A stretch of 64,000 nucleotides of DNA from Hyphomicrobiales bacterium (lineage in GTDB: Bacteria; Pseudomonadota; Alphaproteobacteria; Rhizobiales; Rhizobiaceae). Position numbers and translations under genes: made by a program. The DNA lies in contig UCOA01000066.1 of the NCBI GenBank assembly GCA_900474095.1, positions 1-64,000 on the forward strand, written 5' to 3'. This document shows positions 47,116 through 55,293 of the stretch, piece by piece (within the stretch, counting starts at the first letter, position 1; each line of letters starts with the position of its first letter). The notes below the pieces were generated by a model that saw nothing but the letters and a program-made list of their open reading frames with translations, was not told the DNA's origin and ran no database searches.

Positions 47116-47242
47116 AATTGACGGAAGCGATAACTTTGCCGATCGACCCTGTCGACGGCGGGAATTTGAATGTGTCGAAACCGCGTCGAATGCCTCCCCG
47201 CGATCAGCATGCGCCGTAATCGTTAAAAAATTTTCAGTCTGG

Positions 47243-47258
47243 TTAACGGCTTATTTAC
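47243..47258 (+). promoter_or_regulatory. CtrA-like box upstream of podJ
   Basis: TTAA-CGGCTTA-TTTAC matches TTAA-N7-TTAAC with one mismatch, in an AT-rich patch (47220-47262) about 165 bases before podJ. A GANTC site (GAGTC, 47334) also lies in the leader. Both signals fit cell-cycle control. Confidence 0.45.
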
Positions 47259-47419
47259 CACGTTTGCCGAAAGTGCGTGCTGAGATGGTCAAAGCTGCGA
47301 CAGTCCTGTCTTCGCGTCGTTGCAGCCTTGTCCGAGTCGGTGCCTGAGCGATCAGAGGCGGGGACATGCCTTCCTGAAGCCGGTGTTCCGATCAAGGCCG
47401 ATGAAAGAGGCGAAGAACG

Positions 47420-50400
47420 ATGAACGGATCGCGATCACATTCCCCACGTCCTGGCGCCCAATCCTATGGCGACAGGTCGTCCCTTGACGCGCTGAACCGC
47501 ACGATCGAAGGACTAGAAGCGCGCATCGAAGGATTGATGGGTACCGCGGTACGTGATCCACACAGCCGCGGCGCGGTCGAACGCGATATTCCCGCAACCC
47601 GTCCCGACCCGATCGCGGAGATCATGCAGCGCCAGCGCACGCTGACGGCAAGCCGTGAACGCGATGGTGCCGGCGAACGCGCGCAGCATCGGCCGGAGCA
47701 ACGCGGCTACAACGAACGCCGTGACGCACCTGCCCAGTCACAGCTTCCGCCGGGACGCAACGTGCCGGTTTCGCCGCAATTCAGCGAAGGGCTGCGCAGC
47801 GAACGCAGTGAACAGGTCCGCCGGGAGCCGCTGCGCCACGAACCCGTGCGTCACGAATCTCAGCGTCTGGAACCCCAGCGCCAGGAATTCCTGCGCCGGG
47901 AGCCCGCTCGCAACGAGCCGCAGCGTCCGGATCCGGCGATGGCCGAGATTGCCCAGGCGCTGGTCGGCCTGCGTCAGGAACTGAAGAAGGACATCGCCGA
48001 CGGCCTTTCCCGCGAAATGAATGCGCTGCGCACCGAAATCCGCGGCATCACGGTCGATGCGGCGCAGGACCAGTCGATGGCGCAGCACATTCGCAGCGAC
48101 CTGCAGAAGCTTTCCGACAGCATCAGCCAGCTTGGCCGGCAGGCCTCGCCGTCGCAGGCCGGCGCGCTCAAGGTCGAGTTTGACGAATTGCGCGCCATGA
48201 TCGACGGCCTTGCCCGCGAAGACAGCGTGCGCCGCATGGAGACCCGCTGGACCGGCGTCGAAGACCGGATGAATGCCTTCGATTCGAACCGCGACGACGA
48301 GCTTGTGGCGCTGGCCTACCGGCTCGACGAAATCAAGTCGCAGATCGGCTCGCTGAACAGCAGCCCGGCTCTGCATGCGTTGGAGGACAAACTGGTTTCG
48401 GTTGCCCAGGCCATCGAGATGATCGGCCGCCATATGCAGCCGGACGATCGGCGTCTAGCCTCGCAATTTGCCGACCTCGATGGGCGTCTCGATGAAATCA
48501 GCCGCGCTATCGCCGCAAGCAGCCGCGCCGCCACTCCAGACAGCGCCGGCGTGAACCGCGTTGAGGGCCGACTCGCAGACCTTTCACGGCAGATCGACGG
48601 CCTGCAGAGCCCGTCCGACAACGGACTTGGTGCCCGAATCGAGGCGCTCACCGCGCGTGTCGAGGAACTGGTAGGCGAGGAAGCCGCGGTGCGTCTCGAA
48701 GAACGCATCGACCAGCTGTCGCTGATGCTGGAGCGCTCGCAGAAGATTGCCGCCCAGCCGGACCTGACGGGTTACCTTACCGATATCTCCCGCAAGATCG
48801 ATGCGCTCGACCAAGGTTCAGTCAACGATGTGCTTGCCGAGCGCCTCGACGATCTCGCCCGTCGGATCGACCAGCTGGACATGCCGTCGACCGCCTATGC
48901 CGGCGACGACCGTTTCGCCCGGCTCGAAGGCCAGCTTTCGGATATTGCCATCCGTCTCGAAGAAACGCATGCGGCCCCTTACGACGACAGCGAGACCCTG
49001 CGCAACCTGCAGGACCAGATCGCCAACCTGTCGAGCCTTGTCAGCCTGCCGCGCGAGGCCGGACCAAGTGCCGTTCCGGCCGAATTCGAAGGCCGGATGA
49101 GCGCGCTTGAGGATTATCTCACGACCAGCGACGAATATATCATCGAGGCGGCCCGCCAGGCGGCCGAGGCGGTGATGGAGGCCTATGCCAGGAATGGCGT
49201 TGTGCACACGGCCTCCGGCGGAGCGGACATGGCGGCCATTTCGGCGCTTGCCGAGGATCTCAAGGTTCTCGAAGAGCTCAGCCGTTCGAGCGAGGAGCGG
49301 ACGGCGCGCACGTTCGATGCCCTGCACGAGACGCTGGTTCATATTGCCGAGAAGCTCGAGCGCCTGGAAGAACTTGGTTTCGAGCGGCAGGAAGCGCCGC
49401 GCGCCTTCGGCACACGCGGGCCCGAAAGCCAGCCGCACATGCCGAAGGCGGAGCAACCAGTTTTCGAGATGGAGGACGAGCCCTTCGCCGAGGCTGATTT
49501 CGGCCGCCGTTACGAGGAATTGAAGCGCGACATGCACGGCTTCGCCGCAGAAGCCGATCCGGCGGCGCCGCCACGCGAAGAGGTCGCTGAGGCTGTGGCC
49601 GAGGTTTCCGAACACGCGAACGTCCATCAGGACGATGTCAAGACGGCGGCAGCGCCGGCTGTCAAGACCGGCCTTCTAGCCGGTCTGACCAAGCGGTTCT
49701 CCGGCAAGCGCAGCGAACCGGCGCGCGCCGTGGACCGTCAGGTGGTCGATCCTGCACCTTCCATCGACGCGTCTGAAGTGATCGAGCCGGAAGTTGCCAA
49801 CCAATTGCTGGAGCCGGGGTCCGGCGTCCCCGACGTCAAGAAGATCCTGGAGCGGGTGCGGGCTGGGCAGGCCGAGCGCAATGCGCCGCCAAGCGAAGTG
49901 GACAAGGCCGATTTCATCGCCGCCGCGAGGCGCGCCGCCCAGCTGGCCGCCGAAGAGGTCGACACGCTCCACCGCGGCAGGATCGGTGCTGCTGCGTCTC
50001 CTCTCGGCGGCGCCTTCGCCCGCCATCGCCGCCCGATCCTGATGGCGGTCGGTGCTGTGCTTCTGGCAATCATGTCCTATCCGCTGGTCAACACCCTGAT
50101 CCGCGGCGACCGGGCGCCCGTCGAAGCGCCCGTTGCTGCCATCGAGCAGCCGGCAGCCAGCGTGGAGACGAACGTCGCCAATCTCGCGACGGCGCCGCAA
50201 GCGAACGAAACCGGCACCGCGAGTGCCGATGTCGTGCCGCTGGGCGCGCTGCAGCCGCAGGCCGAACAGCCGGCGGTCGACGAGCCGCAGGTGGCGGAGC
50301 CTGAAACGGCACTGTCGGAAACAAAGGCAGCGGAGACGAAACTGCAGGGCGCCGGTCAGGCACAGCCGGAGACCGCCACTGCGGCGTCCCGGATACTTAT

Positions 50401-51367
50401 TCCGGCAACGACAACAGTGACGCCCACTGAGGCAGCCACCGGATTGGACGGCGCAAAGGTCGAGACAGCCCAGACCGAAACCCTGACACCCCCCGCCGGC
50501 GCCAGGACGGCAATCGTCGTTCCCGCCGAGGTCAAGCCGGAGGCACTCGCCGAAGCCGCCAAGAAAGGCGATCCGCTGGCGTTGTTCGAGGTCGGTGCCG
50601 TCTACACCGAGGGGCGCGGCGTCAAGATCGATCTTGCCGAGGCTGCGAAGTGGTATCAGCGCGCCGCCGACGCAGGCGTCGTTCCGGCCGAATACCGGCT
50701 GGCAAGCCTCTATGAAAAGGGCACCGGCGTTGCCCGCGACCTAAACAAGGCGCGCACGCTCTACCAGCAGGCTGCCGAAAAAGGCAATGCCAGCGCCATG
50801 CACAATCTCGCCGTCATGCTGGCAGGCAGCGGAGATTCGGCTCCCGATTTTGCCGGTGCTGGAAAGTGGTTTGCCATGGCGGCCGATCGCGGCATCCGTG
50901 ACAGCCAGTTCAACCTCGCCATCCTCTACGCGCGCGGCAACGGCGTGAAGCAGGATTTGGAGGAGTCCTACAAGTGGTTCGCCGTTGCCGCCCGCGACGG
51001 CGATGCCGATGCCGGCCAGAAGCGGGATGAGGTGGCCAAGGCCCTGAGTGCGGACCAGTTGACGAGCGCCAAGGCGAAATTCGCGGCTTGGAAACTGACG
51101 CCGCTCGACGCCGCGGTCAATTCGGTCGATGTGCCCGACACCTGGGTCGGCAAGGGTGTGAAGACCGCTTCGATCGACATGAAGAAGGCGCTGCGCAACA
51201 TCCAGGCCATTCTCAACAACAACGGCTTTGATGCCGGCAAGCCGGACGGCGAGATGGGCAAGAAGACCATCGCCGCCATCAAGGCCTTCCAGAAATCGCT
51301 TGGCCAGGAACCGACGGGCGAGATCACGGATGCACTGGTCAAGGAACTCCTGAAACGGAACGGCTAA
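47420..51367 (+). CDS. podJ: Polar organelle development factor PodJ
   Basis: The 1315-aa protein has a long cytoplasmic coiled-coil region (~residues 170-700, with repeated DxxxRxIDxL-type heptads), an acidic stretch, and one transmembrane helix (ILMAVGAVLLAIMSYPLVN, near 875). The periplasmic part is a Pro/Ala/Glu-rich linker, three to four Sel1-type repeats (AAKWYQRAADAGVVPAEYRL onward) and a C-terminal peptidoglycan-binding domain (IQAILNNNGFDAGKPDGEMG). This is the PodJ layout; it marks the new pole in Rhizobiales division. It lies divergent from the acyl-CoA dehydrogenase gene, as I recall in Sinorhizobium. Confidence 0.92.
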   Translation: MNGSRSHSPRPGAQSYGDRSSLDALNRTIEGLEARIEGLMGTAVRDPHSRGAVERDIPATRPDPIAEIMQRQRTLTASRERDGAGERAQHRPEQRGYNERRDAPAQSQLPPGRNVPVSPQFSEGLRSERSEQVRREPLRHEPVRHESQRLEPQRQEFLRREPARNEPQRPDPAMAEIAQALVGLRQELKKDIADGLSREMNALRTEIRGITVDAAQDQSMAQHIRSDLQKLSDSISQLGRQASPSQAGALKVEFDELRAMIDGLAREDSVRRMETRWTGVEDRMNAFDSNRDDELVALAYRLDEIKSQIGSLNSSPALHALEDKLVSVAQAIEMIGRHMQPDDRRLASQFADLDGRLDEISRAIAASSRAATPDSAGVNRVEGRLADLSRQIDGLQSPSDNGLGARIEALTARVEELVGEEAAVRLEERIDQLSLMLERSQKIAAQPDLTGYLTDISRKIDALDQGSVNDVLAERLDDLARRIDQLDMPSTAYAGDDRFARLEGQLSDIAIRLEETHAAPYDDSETLRNLQDQIANLSSLVSLPREAGPSAVPAEFEGRMSALEDYLTTSDEYIIEAARQAAEAVMEAYARNGVVHTASGGADMAAISALAEDLKVLEELSRSSEERTARTFDALHETLVHIAEKLERLEELGFERQEAPRAFGTRGPESQPHMPKAEQPVFEMEDEPFAEADFGRRYEELKRDMHGFAAEADPAAPPREEVAEAVAEVSEHANVHQDDVKTAAAPAVKTGLLAGLTKRFSGKRSEPARAVDRQVVDPAPSIDASEVIEPEVANQLLEPGSGVPDVKKILERVRAGQAERNAPPSEVDKADFIAAARRAAQLAAEEVDTLHRGRIGAAASPLGGAFARHRRPILMAVGAVLLAIMSYPLVNTLIRGDRAPVEAPVAAIEQPAASVETNVANLATAPQANETGTASADVVPLGALQPQAEQPAVDEPQVAEPETALSETKAAETKLQGAGQAQPETATAASRILIPATTTVTPTEAATGLDGAKVETAQTETLTPPAGARTAIVVPAEVKPEALAEAAKKGDPLALFEVGAVYTEGRGVKIDLAEAAKWYQRAADAGVVPAEYRLASLYEKGTGVARDLNKARTLYQQAAEKGNASAMHNLAVMLAGSGDSAPDFAGAGKWFAMAADRGIRDSQFNLAILYARGNGVKQDLEESYKWFAVAARDGDADAGQKRDEVAKALSADQLTSAKAKFAAWKLTPLDAAVNSVDVPDTWVGKGVKTASIDMKKALRNIQAILNNNGFDAGKPDGEMGKKTIAAIKAFQKSLGQEPTGEITDALVKELLKRNG
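47819..47938 (+). repeat. eight tandem pentapeptide repeats in PodJ
   Basis: Residues ~134-173 read as eight units of pattern R-x-[ED]-[PSF]-x (RREPL, RHEPV, RHESQ, RLEPQ, RQEFL, RREPA, RNEPQ, RPDPA), 15 bp each at DNA level. Such a charged repeat could be flexible and variable between strains. Confidence 0.8.
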
Positions 51368-51370
51368 GGC

Positions 51371-51398
51371 GTCTCCGTGTCCATTCGGACACAGAGAC
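51371..51398 (+). terminator. stem-loop after podJ
   Basis: GTCTCcGTGTCC and GGACACaGAGAC pair with one mismatch around ATTC, four bases after the podJ stop. No T-run follows. The 268 bases from here to the next gene contain only short palindromes (for example around 51545) and no gene. Confidence 0.5.
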
Positions 51399-51666
51399 AT
51401 CGCTTCGACCGGAAGAGTTTCAGAACGGCGCCTGCGGCCGCAATAAAGCCGCAGACCAACCGGACAAGGACGGATCCACGGGTTAGGCTCAACCTTGCGA
51501 AAGGTTGACAGGCGTAACCCCGGGGCGCATGACGGAACGACGTTGAATTCGCAATTTCGAATTGGTTTTCAGACCTGTTCCACTCCAATTTCCCGTGGTG
51601 AATCACTTGCCACTCTGACGTTTTCGCCCGCCACGCGGGCTATTTGCATATTTTGAGGTCCAGGCC

Positions 51667-52593
51667 GTGACGGTGTATCTGCCCATCGCAGAATTGTCGG
51701 TGAACATTCTGATCATTCTCGGCATGGGGGCCGCCGTCGGCTTCTTGTCCGGCATGTTCGGCGTCGGCGGCGGGTTCCTCATCACGCCACTGCTGATCTT
51801 CTACAATATCCCGCCCGTCGTTGCGGTCGCCACCGGCGCAAACCAGGTCGTAGCCTCGTCGATTTCCGGCGCCATCACCCATTTCCGGCGCGGCACGATC
51901 GATATCAAGCTCGGGACGGTGCTGCTCTGCGGCGGTCTGGCCGGCGCCACCCTCGGCATCTGGCTTTTCGCCTTGCTTCGGCGCATCGGCCAGCTCGATC
52001 TGGTCATTTCGCTTGCCTATGTGCTTTTGCTCGGCACTGTCGGCACGCTGATGCTGTGGGAGAGTATCATAGCGCTACGCAGGGCTTCGAAAAACGAGAC
52101 TGTGACGCTGCGCAGACCGGGGCAGCATAACTGGATCCACGGACTGCCGCTGAAAATGCGGTTCAAGAAATCGAAGATTTACCTGAGTGTCATCCCGGTC
52201 GCCACGCTTGGCTTCGCCATCGGCATCCTGACGTCGGTCATGGGTGTCGGCGGCGGTTTCATCATGGTGCCTGCGATGATCTATCTCCTGCGCATCCCGA
52301 CCAATGTCGTCGTCGGCACATCGCTGTTCCAGATCGTCTTCGTTTCCGCCTATACGGTGATCATCCAGGCGACCGCCAACTACACGGTCGATATCGTGCT
52401 CGCTTTCGTTCTGATGATCGCCGGCGTGATCGGCGCGCAATATGGCGTACGCGTCGGCCAAAGACTGCGCGGCGAGCAGTTGCGGGCGCTGCTGGCGCTG
52501 CTGGTTCTGGCGGTCGGCATTCGCCTTGCCATCGAACTGATCATCCCGCCCAAGGAAGTCTATTCGGTTGTTTCCGCGGGGCTCGGTTTCTGA
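51667..52593 (+). CDS. TauE/SafE family membrane permease
   Basis: The 308-aa protein has eight or so helices in two halves, each with the family motif: GFLSGMFGVGGGFLITPLL near the start and GILTSVMGVGGGFIMVPAM in the second half. The family moves sulfonates, sulfite or other small organic anions. It starts at GTG 51667. The stop shares its last bases with the next ATG (TGATG), so it is coupled to the TIGR02186 gene. Confidence 0.88.
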   Translation: MTVYLPIAELSVNILIILGMGAAVGFLSGMFGVGGGFLITPLLIFYNIPPVVAVATGANQVVASSISGAITHFRRGTIDIKLGTVLLCGGLAGATLGIWLFALLRRIGQLDLVISLAYVLLLGTVGTLMLWESIIALRRASKNETVTLRRPGQHNWIHGLPLKMRFKKSKIYLSVIPVATLGFAIGILTSVMGVGGGFIMVPAMIYLLRIPTNVVVGTSLFQIVFVSAYTVIIQATANYTVDIVLAFVLMIAGVIGAQYGVRVGQRLRGEQLRALLALLVLAVGIRLAIELIIPPKEVYSVVSAGLGF

Positions 52594-53381
52594 TGCGGAT
52601 CGTCTCACAGATTCTGCTGCTGGGTCTGCTTCTTGGTTCGCCGGTTGCCGCGCAGGCGGAGCCGCTGGACTTCACCGAAAAGCTCGACATCGGCATTTCG
52701 ACCGACGAGATCTCGATCACCTCGGATTTTCGCGGCGCGGACCTGACGATCTTCGGCGCCATCGACGGTTTCGATGCCAAAGTCCTGGCGCAGGCCAGAT
52801 ACAATATCGTTGTGGCGCTCGAAGGGCCGAAGGAAAATACCACGGTGCGCAAGAAGGAGCGTGTCTTCGGTATCTGGATCAACACCAATTCGATGACCTT
52901 CGAGATGGTACCGGAGTCCTATTCGCTGTCGAGCACGCGCGACATCGATTCCATCGCTCCACCCAGCGACATGAACAATATGGGCATCGGCGTCAATCAC
53001 ATGCCGCTGACGCCGATCGGCTTTATCGGCGACGGCAGCAATCTCACCGAATTCCGTGACGCATTCCGGCGGCTGAAGGAAACGACGGGCGTCTACGAGC
53101 GTGATCCGGGCGGCGTGCAGTTCATCAGCTCCAGCCTGTTCAAGGCCTCCGTGCGTCTGCCGGCCGACGTGCCGAACGGCGTTCATATCGTGCGCGCCTA
53201 TCTGTTCCGCGACGGCGTCTTCGTCGCCGCCAAGGCGCTGCCGCTACGCGTCGTCAAGACCGGCCTTGAACAGGCGATCACCCGCGCCGCGCATGAATCA
53301 CCGCTTTTCTACGGCCTGACCGCCGTGCTTCTGGCCGTCATCACCGGCTGGCTGGCAAGCATCGTCTTCCGCCGCGACTGA
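52593..53381 (+). CDS. TIGR02186 family protein
   Basis: The 262-aa protein has a signal peptide (LLLGLLLGSPVAAQA), an extracytoplasmic beta-rich domain (EKLDIGISTDEISITSDFRG) and a C-terminal transmembrane helix (LTAVLLAVITGWLASIVF). It belongs to TIGR02186, an alphaproteobacterial family that regularly follows TauE-type permeases. It is translationally coupled to that gene and presumably acts with it at the membrane. Biochemical role unknown. Confidence 0.85.
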   Translation: MRIVSQILLLGLLLGSPVAAQAEPLDFTEKLDIGISTDEISITSDFRGADLTIFGAIDGFDAKVLAQARYNIVVALEGPKENTTVRKKERVFGIWINTNSMTFEMVPESYSLSSTRDIDSIAPPSDMNNMGIGVNHMPLTPIGFIGDGSNLTEFRDAFRRLKETTGVYERDPGGVQFISSSLFKASVRLPADVPNGVHIVRAYLFRDGVFVAAKALPLRVVKTGLEQAITRAAHESPLFYGLTAVLLAVITGWLASIVFRRD

Positions 53382-53429
53382 CACGGGTTTGCCGCGGCGG
53401 AAAAAACACGCTATTTCCGTCGCGAGCCA

Positions 53430-53478
53430 TCGAAAGGCCGCAAGCAGGCCGATGAAAGGCCGAAAGGCCGGTGAAAGG
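53430..53478 (+). repeat. GAAAGGCCG short tandem repeats before the AsnC-type gene
   Basis: The unit GAAAGGCCG or a near copy recurs at about 53432, 53454, 53462 and, in partial form, 53472. The units end just before the gene at 53487 and contain several AAAGG ribosome-site-like runs. Confidence 0.5.
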
Positions 53479-53486
53479 ATTGTCCG

Positions 53487-53723
53487 ATGAAGCCGATTTT
53501 CGTCCAGCTGCAATGCGCGCCCGGCAAGACCTACGAGGTTGCCGACGTGATCTACAAGAAGGAAATCGTTTCGGAGATGTATTCGACCAGCGGCGATTTC
53601 GACCTGCTGATCAAGGTGTATGTCGACGAAGGCGAGGACATCGGCAAGTTCATCAACGATAACATCGCGACGGTTCCGGGCATCAGCCGGTCGCTGACGA
53701 CGCTGACGTTCAACGCGTTCTAG
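53487..53723 (+). CDS. stand-alone Lrp/AsnC ligand-binding (RAM) domain
   Basis: The 78-aa product is the effector half of the Lrp family without its DNA-binding head: FVQLQCAPGKTYEVADVI, then STSGDFDLLIKVYVDEGED and a closing strand RSLTTLTFNAF. It has a ferredoxin-like fold that assembles in rings. Such proteins may bind amino acids and modify full-length Lrp proteins. It is downstream of the TauE/TIGR02186 pair by 105 bases. Confidence 0.88.
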   Translation: MKPIFVQLQCAPGKTYEVADVIYKKEIVSEMYSTSGDFDLLIKVYVDEGEDIGKFINDNIATVPGISRSLTTLTFNAF

Positions 53724-53916
53724 CGGGCTGCGCTGTCCGGCCGCGCGAGGCCACAGTATATTTCGACCTTTCCTGCATTGCCGGACATCCGTTTGAAACG
53801 CTCGAATCGGACATGCCGCCGTGCGACCGGCATCCAAAACCGCTTGCATTTTACAATCAGATTTTTTAACGTAAAATCAGTTGTAGAATGAAATCGGATA
53901 CTGGAGGAGATGTGCA

Positions 53917-54495
53917 ATGGGCAAGGTTGTCGTCTGGAACCTGATGTCGCTCGACGGCTATTTCGAAGGTGCGGCGAAATGGGAGCTGGATTTTCACCTG
54001 TTGGCCTGGGGGCCGGAGCTGGAAGCGCTGAGTAAGGAATTTGGCAGCAAAGCCGAAGCGCTGGTTTTCGGCCGCGTGACCTATGAGGGTATGAAGGCCT
54101 ACTGGACGACCACGGAAGAAGAGATCGAGATCAAGACCTTTATGAACGCGCTTCCAAAGATCGTCGCGTCCCGCACTTTGCAGGAGGCGGACTGGAACAA
54201 CAGTCGCGTCGTCAGCGACATTGCCGGCGAACTCAAGCGGCTGAAGCAGGCGTCCGAGAAAAATATCTATATCTTCGGCAGTGCAGATCTGGTCGCCTCG
54301 CTGCTGCCGCAGGACGTGATCGACGAACTCATGGTCTGCGTCGTACCGGTGCTGCTCGGGAAGGGGACGCCGCTCTTCAAGCCCGCCGAGCGGCAGAAGC
54401 CGCTCAAGCTGATCGAATCCCGACCGCTGCAGTCCGGTGGCGTTATTCTGCGGTACGAGACGGAGAACTCGGGTTCGGTGCCACCAGGGCCTTGA
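53917..54495 (+). CDS. Dihydrofolate reductase-like (RibD C-terminal) protein
   Basis: The 192-aa product has the RibD_C/DHFR fold: NLMSLDGYFEGAAKWELDFH at the start, ALVFGRVTYEGMKAYW, NIYIFGSADLVASLL and VCVVPVLLGKGTPLF. Stand-alone members (YyaP/YwjB type) are presumed NADPH reductases of unknown substrate. A GGAGGAG ribosome site precedes the ATG. It is convergent with pdeM. Confidence 0.85.
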   Translation: MGKVVVWNLMSLDGYFEGAAKWELDFHLLAWGPELEALSKEFGSKAEALVFGRVTYEGMKAYWTTTEEEIEIKTFMNALPKIVASRTLQEADWNNSRVVSDIAGELKRLKQASEKNIYIFGSADLVASLLPQDVIDELMVCVVPVLLGKGTPLFKPAERQKPLKLIESRPLQSGGVILRYETENSGSVPPGP

Positions 54496-54506
54496 AACGA
54501 TAGAAG

Positions 54507-55232
54507 CTATCCCAGCAAATTCGCAAACTTCACCGAATAGATCCGGTCACGGCCCAGCATGTGGGCGACGAGGCTCTGGCGGTCGAACAGGCCATGCATG
54601 GCCTTGTGGCGCAGGTCGAGGCCGCCGGTAGTGACGCCGAAGGCGGGCATGATCAGGCGCCTGCCATCAGTGGCGAAACAGGCGCGGCGGACCCTCTTTT
54701 CCCGCCGGGTGACGGTCGCAGCCGGATGAAGATGTCCGGCGATTTCGCCGGCCGGAGCATCCTTCGCCGGCTCATGGCGGAAGACAAGGTCGGCATAATG
54801 GAGCTCGTCGGCGGATGAACCGGGCAGGCTGACGGTGCCATCCGGATCGTGGTTGCCGTTGATCCAGATCCATTCGCGGCCGCGGGCCATCGCCTCGATC
54901 ATCTGGCGGAAAAGCTCCGGCATCAAGGCCGAGCCGACGCGGTCGTGGAAATTATCGCCGAGGCTGATCACCATCTTCGGATTGTGGCGGCAGATGATGG
55001 CGTCGAGGATGCGCAGCGTCGCCAGCGTGTCATAGGGCGGCAGAAGCATGCCGCGCCGGGCAAAGGCCGAGCCCTTTTCCAGATGCAGGTCGGAGACGAC
55101 GAGAATGTCGAGGTCGGGCAGGTAGAGCCCCCCGAGCGGGTCGCAGATTGCTGTCACGCCGTTGATCACGGTGCGGGCAGACAGCGCCGGATTGTCCGGC
55201 AGGGCGGCGATGGCGTGGGCTATGCGGTGCAT
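54507..55232 (-). CDS. pdeM: Ligase-associated DNA-repair phosphoesterase PdeM
   Basis: The 241-aa calcineurin-like metallophosphoesterase has metal motifs ILVVSDLHLEKGSAFARRG (DxH), VISLGDNFHDR (GDxxD-like) and WINGNHDPD (GNHD), and a late GHLHPA histidine pair. This matches the PdeM family that accompanies an Lhr-like helicase, an exonuclease and an ATP-dependent ligase in DNA-damage clusters. It lies 61 bases downstream of the helicase gene in the same direction. Confidence 0.88.
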   Translation of the reverse strand: MHRIAHAIAALPDNPALSARTVINGVTAICDPLGGLYLPDLDILVVSDLHLEKGSAFARRGMLLPPYDTLATLRILDAIICRHNPKMVISLGDNFHDRVGSALMPELFRQMIEAMARGREWIWINGNHDPDGTVSLPGSSADELHYADLVFRHEPAKDAPAGEIAGHLHPAATVTRREKRVRRACFATDGRRLIMPAFGVTTGGLDLRHKAMHGLFDRQSLVAHMLGRDRIYSVKFANLLG

Positions 55233-55293
55233 GGGGTTCCGGCTTGTCGGTTACAGTCAATGACTTTCTAGGGTCTGCAGTGACCTTTGCGCG

